This document shows positions 27,725 through 35,874 of a DNA stretch of 64,000 bases, one piece after another. Positions within the stretch are counted from its first letter, which is position 1, and each line of letters begins with the position of its first letter. Both the position numbers and the translations under genes were made by a program. The notes under the pieces were generated by a model. The model saw only the letters and a list, made by a program, of their open reading frames with translations. It was not told the DNA's origin and did not search any database. Source of the DNA: JBALVT01 sp965262875. Its GTDB lineage: Bacteria > Pseudomonadota > Gammaproteobacteria > Pseudomonadales > Halieaceae. The stretch is from positions 2,976,001 to 3,040,000 of the forward strand of contig OZ253569.1 in NCBI GenBank assembly GCA_965262875.1, in the 5' to 3' direction.

Positions 27725-27970
27725 TGTAGACGCCACTCCAAAACCGCAGCTATTTGCCGAATTTTGAAATAGACGGATCTCGGCGTATTAGAATCGGCGC
27801 GGTAGAACTGCGGCCCAGTCACACTCAAGAGCGACCAATAAGCAGGCACGATTCAAGCGTAGGGACTATAAGAATAAGTGTCGCTGAGAACGGTATGACG
27901 CCACCACAGATTTGACGGTCAACGCTGGCGCCATACCCAAAAAAACCGTGCAGGTGCACGGCCCGTTAAG
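27725..27970. other. unassigned 246-bp stretch between IS5 half and IS21a
   Basis: No supported ORF, IS end or target duplication recognised. Confidence 0.3.
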
Positions 27971-28012
27971 TGTTGCACATAATGGGAATAAATCCAGCCC
28001 TCATCGACCTTT

Positions 28013-28438
28013 GTGTCGATGCCATCATCCAGCCGTCTCTACCACTGTTGTCGCTGCTACGCCCAGGTCATCGTCTGTACCCACTGTGATCGCGGCCAGC
28101 GGTATTGCACCGATGGTTGCAGCCAGGAAGCCAGAAAGGAATCCATTAAACGAGCCAGAGCGAAGTACCAGGCCACTCGCCCGGGTCGCATGAATAATGC
28201 CGCTCGCCAACAGCGTTATCGAGAACGGCAACAACAAAAAGTAACGCATCACCGTTCTCTGGCAATAATACTCCGTGATCTACTGCAAACCGTGCCTGAT
28301 GAGATCAAAAGGGCCGATATGCCGGGTAAAACTGACGCCACCGTGCGCTGCCATCACTGTGGCGCGGTCTGCGGTCCCTTTTTGCGCAGTGATTTTCTGC
28401 AGAGCAGTCAGTTCAGGCGCAGATTCCGGCGACATTAG
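28013..28438 (+). CDS. IS21-associated Cys-rich basic protein (about 141 aa)
   Basis: Full-length version of the gene cut at the window start. The N-terminal Cys cluster (CCRCYAQVIVCTHCDRG then YCTDGC) looks like a zinc ribbon. A very basic middle has KRARAKYQATRPGR and RQQRYRERQQQKVTHH, and the C-terminus has CHHCGAVCG. The start may be GTG 28013 or ATG 28019. It lies 39 bp upstream of istA, probably in one operon. I recall similar ORFs beside IS21 istA in other bacteria, but know no function. Confidence 0.65.
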   Translation: MSMPSSSRLYHCCRCYAQVIVCTHCDRGQRYCTDGCSQEARKESIKRARAKYQATRPGRMNNAARQQRYRERQQQKVTHHRSLAIILRDLLQTVPDEIKRADMPGKTDATVRCHHCGAVCGPFLRSDFLQSSQFRRRFRRH

Positions 28439-28477
28439 TGCAGCGGCTGGACAGGAGTCATCAATCGGAGGGCAGTC

Positions 28478-29989
28478 ATGGCCATCGGCAAAGAAACTGA
28501 AGCAAAAATACTGCGCTACCATTTTGTTGAGAAGTGGCGAACGGGCACCATTGCGACCCAGCTTGGCATTCACCACTCAGTGGTTGATCGGGTACTGGCA
28601 CAGGCTGGCCTGCCCAAGGTGGAGCGCACTCGCCGTGCGTCGATCATCGACCCCTATCTGCCCTTTGTCATCGACACCCTGCGGGAGTTTCCCACACTCA
28701 CGGCGGCCCGCTTGTATGAAATGGCCCGCCTGCGGGGATACCCCGGTGGCCCCAGCCAGTTTCGCCAGCGTATCAGTGAACTGCGGCCGCGCAAGCTGCC
28801 CGAGGCGTATTTACGCCTAAAAACCCTGCCCGGTGAGCAAGCCCAGGTTGACTGGGGTTCGTTCGGGCATATTCAGATCGGCAAGGCCCGGCGGCCGTTA
28901 ATGGCGTTTGTGATGGTGCTGAGCTGGTCGCGACAGATCTTCTTGCGCTTTTATCTCAACCAGCAAATGGAGCACTTTTTACGCGGCCATGTAGCGGCAT
29001 TCGAGGCCTGGCAAGGATTGCCAAAGGTGCTGCTGTACGACAACCTTAAATCGGCCGTATTGGAGCGCCACGGTGACGCCATCCGCTTCCACCCCACCTT
29101 GCTGGCCTTGTCAGCCCACTATCGCTTCGAACCACGCCCGGTGGCGGTGGCCCGGGGCAATGAAAAGGGCCGGGTAGAAAGAGCGATTCGCTATATTCGC
29201 GATAATTTCTTTGCCGCTCGTCACTGGCAAACACTGGCCGAACTCAATGCGCAAGCTGAGCACTGGTGCCAGGGTGTGAGTGCTGATCGGGCTTGCCCTG
29301 AAGAGCGTACGTTGACGGTCAGGGAAGCCTTCTTACAGGAGCAGGTGAGTTGTTTATTGCACTTGCCGGATAATCCCTTTGATACCCATGAGAGACAGCC
29401 CGTGCGGGCCGCCAAAACCCCTTATGTTCGCTTCGATCTCAATGATTACTCCATTCCCCATCAATACGTGCACAAGCCATTGAGCGTGAGCGCTGACCTG
29501 GAGCGGCTCCAGATAGTGGAGGGCGATCAATGCATTGCTGAGCATCAGCGCAGCTTTGGCAAAGGGGAGCAAATCGAACAGGAGGCGCATATCAATGCCC
29601 TATGGCTGGAGAAAACCCACGCCAAACTACACCGGGGTCAGGATCGCCTGAGCCATGCTTCGGCGCACGCCCAGACGCTGCTGCAGCAATCGGCACAGCG
29701 TGGACATGTCATTAAAACCACGGTCCGGTTACTCAATCAACTGCTTGATGATTATGGGCGGGACGAGCTGCATGTAGCTCTGGGTGAAGCACTTGATCGG
29801 CAATCACCCTACCCGGAGGCGGTGCAGCACGTTCTTGAGCGCCGCCGTGATGAACAGCACCTGCCGCCACCGCTTGCTGTCGCCGTGCCGGCGAAGGTCA
29901 AACACTACAGCGTCAAGCTGGCTCGGCTTGCCGATTACGACAAGCTCAATGGCACCCGAAGCGAGACAGGAGATGATACCGATGATTGA
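28478..29989 (+). CDS. istA: IstA, IS21a transposase (503 aa), intact
   Basis: It starts MAIGKETEAKILRYHFVEKW after a GGAGGGCAGTC site. The N-terminal helix-turn-helix is GTIATQLGIHHSVVDRVLA. The rve core has QVDWGSFGH (Asp), LYDNLKSAVLE (Asp) and NEKGRVERAIRYIR (Glu). This copy lacks the AC insertion and the 12-bp deletion of copy 1 and is the only IS21a copy able to make full-length IstA. Confidence 0.95.
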   Translation: MAIGKETEAKILRYHFVEKWRTGTIATQLGIHHSVVDRVLAQAGLPKVERTRRASIIDPYLPFVIDTLREFPTLTAARLYEMARLRGYPGGPSQFRQRISELRPRKLPEAYLRLKTLPGEQAQVDWGSFGHIQIGKARRPLMAFVMVLSWSRQIFLRFYLNQQMEHFLRGHVAAFEAWQGLPKVLLYDNLKSAVLERHGDAIRFHPTLLALSAHYRFEPRPVAVARGNEKGRVERAIRYIRDNFFAARHWQTLAELNAQAEHWCQGVSADRACPEERTLTVREAFLQEQVSCLLHLPDNPFDTHERQPVRAAKTPYVRFDLNDYSIPHQYVHKPLSVSADLERLQIVEGDQCIAEHQRSFGKGEQIEQEAHINALWLEKTHAKLHRGQDRLSHASAHAQTLLQQSAQRGHVIKTTVRLLNQLLDDYGRDELHVALGEALDRQSPYPEAVQHVLERRRDEQHLPPPLAVAVPAKVKHYSVKLARLADYDKLNGTRSETGDDTDD

Positions 29990-30743
29990 TATCGAGCAAC
30001 TCAAACAGCAGGCACTTGAACTGAAGCTCCACGGCGTGCTGGCGCACTGGGGCGAGATCACCGACGAGCAATACCCCTGGCGGGCACAGCTCATCGCCTG
30101 GGAGCTTGCCGAGCGCAAACAGCGCTCACTCGAACGGCGCCTGAGCAGCGCCAGGCTGGGCCGGTTCAAACCGATGAGTGAGTTTGACTGGCAGTGGCCA
30201 AGCGCTATCGACCCACAAGCGATTCATGCCCTGATGCAACTGGGTTTTATGGACACGGCCAGCAATATTATCCTGCTGGGCAGCAACGGCGTGGGCAAAT
30301 CGATGATCGCCCAGAACCTGGGGTATAACGCTGTCATGCACGGCTATACGGCGCTGTTTACCACCGCAGCGGCGATGCTCAACGACCTGGCAGGTCAGGA
30401 TGGTGCCAATGCCCTGCAGCGTCGATTGAAACACTACGCCAGGCCCGCCTTGCTGGTAATTGATGAAGTGGGCTACCTCTCCTACAGCAATCGTCATGCT
30501 GACTTGCTGTTTGAAATCATCAACCGGCGCTATGAGAAATGTTCAACTTTGGTGACAACGAACCGTCCGTTTGGCGAGTGGAATGACGTGTTCCCCAATG
30601 CCGCGTGTGTGGTCTCCCTGATTGACCGTTTAGTCCATCACAGCGAGGTCATCGCCATTGAGGGTGAGTCGTACCGCATGAAGGAAGCGCAGGAGTGTGC
30701 GTCGAAGCGGCGCGAGACCAAAAAGCGAGGAAAGGCTAAATGA
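29982..30743 (+). CDS. istB: IstB, IS21a helper ATPase, intact
   Basis: Same as copy 1 (1831-2592), with one H/L difference near residue 16. Walker A GSNGVGKS and Walker B LLVIDEVGYL. The start overlaps the istA stop by 8 nt and is preceded by AGGAG. Confidence 0.93.
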   Translation: MIDIEQLKQQALELKLHGVLAHWGEITDEQYPWRAQLIAWELAERKQRSLERRLSSARLGRFKPMSEFDWQWPSAIDPQAIHALMQLGFMDTASNIILLGSNGVGKSMIAQNLGYNAVMHGYTALFTTAAAMLNDLAGQDGANALQRRLKHYARPALLVIDEVGYLSYSNRHADLLFEIINRRYEKCSTLVTTNRPFGEWNDVFPNAACVVSLIDRLVHHSEVIAIEGESYRMKEAQECASKRRETKKRGKAK

Positions 30744-30931
30744 AAACCTTAAAAATCACAACCTACTGGACGGCTGAACAAGCCGATTGTATTTATCAGC
30801 TGCTCGGCGACCTGAGATCGGTACTGTGGGATCACTATGGTGATAAGATTGCGCAACTGTACGAGGAGATCCGGATTGAGCAACAAGAGTACACAGACAG
30901 TGTCGAGGTAAATCATGAGCTGCCGTTCTAG
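30740..30931 (+). CDS. small conserved IS21 accessory protein (63 aa)
   Basis: Identical to the copy at 2589-2780 except for one E-to-K change. The ATGA overlap with istB indicates coupled translation. See the homologue at 11760-11969 in IS21d. Confidence 0.65.
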   Translation: MKTLKITTYWTAEQADCIYQLLGDLRSVLWDHYGDKIAQLYEEIRIEQQEYTDSVEVNHELPF

Positions 30932-31027
30932 CCTGTGATCGATTGGAGTTAAGCCGGATCACTGTCGCCTCTTTGTCGTTCTTTTATTCTGCGGCAAATA
31001 ACTGCGGGTTTACTGTGGCGCTAACAA

Positions 31028-31297
31028 ACCCGATACACCAGACAAGGAAGTCCAGATGTTCAGGCCCTGTGCGGGGATAGCGCTCGGGCTTATCAGCGCT
31101 TTGGCCAACTCACTATCGGACATGCCATCGGGTAATGGCCAGCCCAACCCGGCTGCCTCAGCCCGTTGCAAGTATTTGGAGATAACACCCAGCGACAGGC
31201 TAAGGCTCAGCGCAATTTGTCGCAGTGAGAGTTTCGCATCGAACTTCAGGCGCAGAATGTCTTTGATCTTTTGCATGGTGACCCTCTTCGTAGTCAT
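31028..31297 (-). pseudogene. istA: istA 5' fragment of a further IS21 ('IS21c')
   Basis: It starts MTTKRVTMQKIKDILRLKF with a helix-turn-helix (LSLRQIALSLSLSLGVISKYL) and LGWPLPDGMSD, the standard N-terminus of another IstA group. It is cut after about 88 codons by the right end of IS21a copy 2. Its left terminus extends to about 31500. Confidence 0.85.
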
Positions 31298-31500
31298 GGT
31301 GGCTCCGTGTGATTAATGGACACAAAAGAGCGCAGGGTAAGGACATTGTCATTACCTGCAAGAGGGAGAGTGCTTTTTGCACTGTGGGACTAAATTTTGC
31401 CTGTGAACTGTTATTTTTGCCTAGGGGCAAATGTGTTTACGCTTGGACAAAATTCAGTGTTCACAGTTGAGAAAATTCGGTGTTCACGCTAGGGAGAAAT
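31298..31500 (-). repeat. left-terminal repeats of IS21c
   Basis: Three spaced repeats containing GTGTTCA(C/T) near 31460, 31483 and 31504 (AGTGTTCACAGT, GGTGTTCACGCT, GGTGTTCATAGT) form the multiple terminal binding sites typical of IS21 ends. The element would end around 31505-31520. Confidence 0.55.
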
Positions 31501-31579
31501 GGGTGTTCATAGTGGGCAAAAATACACAATATGATAGCATTTATAAAAAATGAGAGCACAAAACACTTGTAAGGCTATC

Positions 31580-31612
31580 ATTCCGTGGCTATGATGTCAC
31601 TATCATCATAGG
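31580..31612 (+). promoter_or_regulatory. VapBC-type operator candidate
   Basis: CTATCATTCCGTGGCTATGATG plus a following CACTATCATCATAG form inverted and direct ATCAT/ATGAT repeats immediately before the antitoxin ribosome site (AGGAGAAAAGC). Antitoxins of this class bind such repeats to autoregulate. Inferred from position. Confidence 0.45.
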
Positions 31613-31621
31613 AGAAAAGCA

Positions 31622-31855
31622 ATGGGTTCTATCTCACTAAGAAATCTCGATGAAGACGTTCATCGTCGGGTTAAGTCAGAAGCTAACATTCGAGGTGTCA
31701 GTACAGAAGAAGCGGCACGACAGTTGCTTGATGAGGCTACACGTCCTGTTGAAAAAACTTCCAAAGTAATTGTTGAATTTGTTAGAGAAAAAGGCGTCGA
31801 GTTTCCAGAATGTGAACGCTTTCAAGACCCAATCGAAGCGGCTGTTTTTGAATGA
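31622..31855 (+). CDS. FitA/VapB-like antitoxin (77 aa)
   Basis: It begins MGSISLRNLDEDVHRRVKSEA, a ribbon-helix-helix DNA-binding domain of the FitA type; the C-terminal half (VIVEFVREKGVEFPE) would wrap the toxin. AGGAG lies 9 nt upstream. The start of the toxin gene overlaps its stop by 4 nt (ATGA). It is surrounded on both sides by IS fragments. Confidence 0.88.
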   Translation: MGSISLRNLDEDVHRRVKSEANIRGVSTEEAARQLLDEATRPVEKTSKVIVEFVREKGVEFPECERFQDPIEAAVFE

Positions 31856-32292
31856 TCATCCTCGATACAAACGTAATCTCCGAGATCATGAAACCGAACC
31901 CCGAACAGGCGGTTGCAGACTGGCTGGATGCACAGAACCTACGGTCACTGCATGTCACAGCTATTAATTTAATGGAACTGCGATATGGGGTTCAAAAATT
32001 GCCAGACGGAAAGCGTAAAGAAGCGCTGTGGGAAGTCTTGGGTTTTACACTCGCAAAATTGTTTGAAGATCGCGAATTGAGTTTCACACGACATGCTGCC
32101 GAAGCAACAGCGACAATAGCCGCAGAAACTAAAATGCGAGGTATGAACCTTGGCCTTGCAGACATGCAAATTGCGGGGATCGCTATGGCTAAAGGATTCG
32201 CCGTGGCGAGCCGCGACGCGTTGCCATTTTCCGAAGCAGGCGTAACCCTGATTGATCCGTGGGGAAGTGCAGAAGCTCAGAGATGTGTATAG
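31852..32292 (+). CDS. VapC/FitB-like PIN-domain toxin (146 aa)
   Basis: PIN ribonuclease with MIILDTNVISEIMKP (first Asp), INLMELRYG (Glu), LGLADMQIAGIA (Asp) and VASRDALPF (fourth acidic position). These acidic residues coordinate the metal for RNA cleavage. PIN domains usually end at ...LIDPW; here eight extra residues (GSAEAQRCV region) follow, up to the broken IS5 copy, so the C-terminus may be altered by the rearrangement. Confidence 0.9.
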   Translation: MIILDTNVISEIMKPNPEQAVADWLDAQNLRSLHVTAINLMELRYGVQKLPDGKRKEALWEVLGFTLAKLFEDRELSFTRHAAEATATIAAETKMRGMNLGLADMQIAGIAMAKGFAVASRDALPFSEAGVTLIDPWGSAEAQRCV

Positions 32293-32329
32293 GGAAAAAC
32301 AAGTCGCATCAATAATATTAATCCGACCT

Positions 32330-32756
32330 TCGCTCATAATAATGTTCCTGGCTTCAAGCTGACGGTTAATTTCAGCCAGTCGTTGATCCCACAATCCCTG
32401 CTCGACCAGTCGGGTTCGAAATCTCCCCAAGGTGGATGCCTCAGGAACTTCTCTATCTAACTCAAGATGACAGAATTTTCGAAACAGCAGATCTCGATAC
32501 AGACTTTGAGCTAACGGTACGTCTGAAAGCCGATACCCTGCACCGGGCAACAAGCTCCTAAACAAGGTCGGCAATGGATAGCCTGGACGGCCTGTTTTTG
32601 AGGCATAAAGAGTGGCGAGTAGTTTCTCTATCTCTGACCATTGTAGTAACGCCCCGGTATCATCAAGACTGTGGAGGATGGGATGATTCAAAGTAGCGTT
32701 TGAAACGAATAATCGGGGCTGTGTTGCGAAGGATTTTTGCCTACGAAATTATACCG
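32330..32756 (-). pseudogene. old IS5 copy 2, N-terminal half
   Basis: From the left end (GGTATAATTTCGTAGG) and MNHPILHSLDDTG at 32691 through LAEINRQLEARNIIMSEG to INIIDAT near 32310, then sequence of unrelated origin next to vapC. It preserves the first catalytic region missing from copy 1. On its left-end side it is cut at 32756 by IS21b copy 2. Confidence 0.82.
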
Positions 32757-34378
32757 TGTTAAATTGCATCCAAAATTGACCCACTTACCCCCCATATTTG
32801 CATCGAATATTGACCCACGTAACCATCCGACTCTTGCTGACAGCGATGCAGGAGTTCCAAGGAGTGATAGACGTGGATTTATTGAGTGTAATCAGACGAT
32901 GGCACCTGCGTGAAGGTCGATCCATCCGGGAAATTGTCCGGCGGACAGGCCTTTCCAGAAATACCATCCGTAAGTATCTAGCCAGCGGTGTCATTGAACC
33001 GCGCTACCCAGACCGGAAGAGCCCCAGCCAGCTTGACCCCTTTGCCGATATCCTGCTCGGCTGGCTAAAGCGGGAATCAAAGCGGCATCGAAAGCAACGC
33101 CGCAGCGTCAGGCAGCTGCACCTCGACCTGGTGGAATTGGGCTATCCCGGCTCCTATGACCGCGTCGCCGCCTTTGCTCGCGATTGGCGGTCACGCCAGC
33201 AAGAAGCCAGATTGTCGGCAACCAAAGGGACGTTTGTCCCACTGGTCTTTGCATCGGGTGAAGCCTTCCAGTTCGACTGGTCAGAGGACTGGGTGGTCAT
33301 CGGTGGGGAGCGAACCAAGCTACAAGTGGCCCATTCCAGGCTCTGCCACAGCCGGGCCTTTATGCTGCGGGCCTATCCACTGCAAACCCACGAGATGCTG
33401 TTTGACGCTCACAACCATGCCCTGGTCGCTCTGGGTGGTGTTCCGGAGCGAGGCATTTACGACAATATGAAGACGGCCGTCGACAAGGTGCGTCGCGGCA
33501 AGCGCCGTGACGTCAATAAGCGGTTCAAGGCCATGGTCAGCCACTTCCTGTTTGAAGCTGAGTTCTGTAACCCGGCAGCGGGTTGGGAGAAAGGCCAGGT
33601 AGAGAAGAAGGTGCGCGATTCCCGTTATCGTATCTGGCATAACGCACCCTCGTTCAAAACCTTGGCTGATTTGAACCGTTGGCTGGAGCAGCGGTGCATC
33701 GAACTCTGGAAGGAAATACCTCACCCTGAATATCCGGGCCGGATGGTAGCGGATGTCTGGGAGGATGAGCGCAAGCAACTCATGGCAGTGCCCGCGCCGT
33801 TTGATGGCTATGTCGAGCACACAAAGCGCGTGTCTTCGACTTGCCTTATCCTGTGCGACCGTAACCGCTATAGCGTCCCCGCTGCATTCGCCAACAAACC
33901 TGTGAGCGCGCGAGCCTACGCCAGCAAAATAGTTGTTGTTGCCGAAGCTCAGATCATTGCCGAGCATACTCGAGTCTTCTCCCGCCACCATAAACATGCT
34001 GGGGAAACCGTCTACGACTGGCGGCATTACCTGGCAGTCATCCAGCGCAAGCCCGGTGCCCTGCGTAACGGCGCGCCCTTTACAGAGCTCCCCGGCTGCT
34101 TTAAACGCCTGCAACGCATTCTCCTAAAACGGCTGGGTGGTGATAGGGAGATGGCCAATATCCTGGCGCTGGTGCTACACCACGATGAACATCTGGTGAT
34201 GCAGGCCGTGGAGGTGGCCCTTGAGAGCGGCAGGCCCTCCCAACAACACGTGACCAATGTGCCGGGACGGTTGTTAGAGGGGCCATTACCCGAGCCGCTC
34301 AATCCACCGCCAGCACTCGTACTGGTCAATGAGCCCATTGCCAACACACAGCGCTACGATAACCTCAGGGAGAATAAA
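32757..34378 (+). mobile_element. IS21b copy 2, truncated at the istB start
   Basis: The left end is identical to 9115 onward. Homology stops at AATAAATA, within the istB start codon, where an IS5-family element begins (34381). Its istB and right end are absent from the window. Confidence 0.92.
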
Positions 34379-34381
34379 TAG
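32873..34381 (+). CDS. istA: IstA, IS21b transposase, last three codons lost
   Basis: The same GTG start and AAGGAG site as copy 1. It differs by a few residues (S-to-R near residue 80, V-to-A near 345). The stop TAG is created by the junction with the IS5 element, replacing the final YVR. The catalytic residues are intact, but without an adjacent istB and right end the element is immobile on its own. Confidence 0.88.
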   Translation: MDLLSVIRRWHLREGRSIREIVRRTGLSRNTIRKYLASGVIEPRYPDRKSPSQLDPFADILLGWLKRESKRHRKQRRSVRQLHLDLVELGYPGSYDRVAAFARDWRSRQQEARLSATKGTFVPLVFASGEAFQFDWSEDWVVIGGERTKLQVAHSRLCHSRAFMLRAYPLQTHEMLFDAHNHALVALGGVPERGIYDNMKTAVDKVRRGKRRDVNKRFKAMVSHFLFEAEFCNPAAGWEKGQVEKKVRDSRYRIWHNAPSFKTLADLNRWLEQRCIELWKEIPHPEYPGRMVADVWEDERKQLMAVPAPFDGYVEHTKRVSSTCLILCDRNRYSVPAAFANKPVSARAYASKIVVVAEAQIIAEHTRVFSRHHKHAGETVYDWRHYLAVIQRKPGALRNGAPFTELPGCFKRLQRILLKRLGGDREMANILALVLHHDEHLVMQAVEVALESGRPSQQHVTNVPGRLLEGPLPEPLNPPPALVLVNEPIANTQRYDNLRENK

Positions 34382-35861
34382 TCGACCCTGAAAAAGCCTA
34401 ATTGGCCATCACGGCATCGCCGTAATGCCGTGGCTTGATAATAAACTGCGTTAAACGACTCCATAAGGAAGCCGTTTTCGGGGCCAATAAAAACAATCTC
34501 ATCCACTTCCTGAAGTTAAACGCAGCAGCAGCCATCAGTACGTTAATCTGGTCGCCTTCAAATCCTTTGAGATAACTTTTGTTCAATCGATGATCCGACT
34601 TCAGGTGGCCGATCACCGGCTCTATGCCAGCCCGCTTTCTAAAACGTTTCCGCATCAGCACCTGGTAGGCACTATCCGTATCCCGAGTACCTGTGCTGGG
34701 CATTATGATCCGCGTGTCATTGATCTTTTTCTTCCCTTTGTAACCCCGATCACATAAGCCAACGGCCGGTTTCAGTTTGTTAAGCCGCTTCAATTGCAAC
34801 AGCACCTCCGGCAGCGTATGACCATCAAATTTGTTCGTATCAAAGGCCATGGCACCAACAATGATTTTTGAATCCCGAGTTGTCGTGATAGAAACCTTGG
34901 TGCCAAATTCATAGCGCTTATGCTCTTTGCCTTTACTCATGCAGTAGACATGGGGTTCGTGCAAGCTGTACAGCTTGTTCGTATCCCCTCGCTTCTGGTT
35001 CAGTCCACGATGGAATAGTGCAAAGTCCTCTGCCAGCTTTTCCAGAATGTCGAGTGGCAGTTTACGCTCCAATTCCCGCACTAAACGACCGGCAATGGTC
35101 TTTAGCCGCTTAACGGCTTTGCGGGCCTTGGCACGGTTCCTGGGATGTCCCGCAAAACGACATTCCAGTTTTCTTTGCTTAATTTCCTTGGCATAACTGC
35201 GGCGAAGTGTTATCCCTTCTTTCCTGGCCAATTTCAGGCAACGAACAATAATCTTTCGGTACAACTTTGCATCGGTGGGAAAGGTGATGTTTTTTTCCTG
35301 TACTGTGGTGTCAATACAGACTTCCTCTTCGACCGCTTTCTCACCATGAATGGTGATAGAGGATGCCAATATTTTTTCAAATCCCTTTTCGCCGACTCGC
35401 TTGCGGAAGTACACCAGATCGGATGGGTCACAAGGGAATGACCACTGGAATTCAACCTCCCCGCAAAATGCCTGGTAATACGGGTTTTGTACCCAGTGTT
35501 GCACGATAACCTCGTCGCTGACATTTTCCATATGCTTGAGAATAGATAAACCCACCATCAAGCGTACGGGTTTGGCAGGCCTGCCAGTTGCCGCATACAA
35601 GGGAGCGAACTCCGATTCAAAAAAGTCCCAGGGTATGGTTCGCGCAAGATGTAACAGAGGGTGTTTCGGATTGAGTTGATCCATCAACCCAGCAGCCATA
35701 AAACTCATTTGATGGTGATCGGGGGAAGAATCTTTCATCGAGAGCCACCTTTGTTTCGACCGGATTAAGTGCCAAATAGGCTTGAAACTGGTCGAAATCA
35801 TCTCACAAATACCCAGTATTATCTAATACAATCAACATGTTAAGCGTTTTTCAGGGTCGAC
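34381..35861 (-). mobile_element. IS5-family insertion sequence, complete (about 1.48 kb)
   Basis: Terminal inverted repeats start GTCGACCCTGAAAAA at both ends, each flanked by TA (34379-34380 and 35862-35863). It contains one intact transposase. It inserted at or near the istB start of IS21b copy 2. Confidence 0.9.
34398..35738 (-). CDS. IS5-family transposase (DUF772/DDE)
   Basis: The start is most likely MKDSSPDHHQMSFMAAGL (ATG 35738), though an upstream ATG at 35801 is in frame. The N-terminal DUF772-like region has GRPAKPVRLMVGLSILKHM. Catalytic Asp in VCIDTTVQEKN, second Asp in VGLCDRGYKG, Glu in KRAGIEPVIGHLKSDHR. It appears intact and ends RHYGDAVMAN. Confidence 0.9.
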   Translation of the reverse strand: MKDSSPDHHQMSFMAAGLMDQLNPKHPLLHLARTIPWDFFESEFAPLYAATGRPAKPVRLMVGLSILKHMENVSDEVIVQHWVQNPYYQAFCGEVEFQWSFPCDPSDLVYFRKRVGEKGFEKILASSITIHGEKAVEEEVCIDTTVQEKNITFPTDAKLYRKIIVRCLKLARKEGITLRRSYAKEIKQRKLECRFAGHPRNRAKARKAVKRLKTIAGRLVRELERKLPLDILEKLAEDFALFHRGLNQKRGDTNKLYSLHEPHVYCMSKGKEHKRYEFGTKVSITTTRDSKIIVGAMAFDTNKFDGHTLPEVLLQLKRLNKLKPAVGLCDRGYKGKKKINDTRIIMPSTGTRDTDSAYQVLMRKRFRKRAGIEPVIGHLKSDHRLNKSYLKGFEGDQINVLMAAAAFNFRKWMRLFLLAPKTASLWSRLTQFIIKPRHYGDAVMAN

Positions 35862-35874
35862 TAGCTAGCAAATG

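Larger units (their letters stand above)
27971..31026 (+). mobile_element. IS21-family element type 'IS21a', copy 2, complete
   Basis: The left end begins TGTTGCACATAATGGG and the right end, read inward, TGTTAGCGCCACAG. It carries four genes on the plus strand: a Cys-rich 141-aa protein, istA, istB and a 63-aa protein. All are intact. It interrupts the istA of another IS21 (type c, minus strand, 31028-31297). No flanking direct repeat is evident. Confidence 0.9.
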
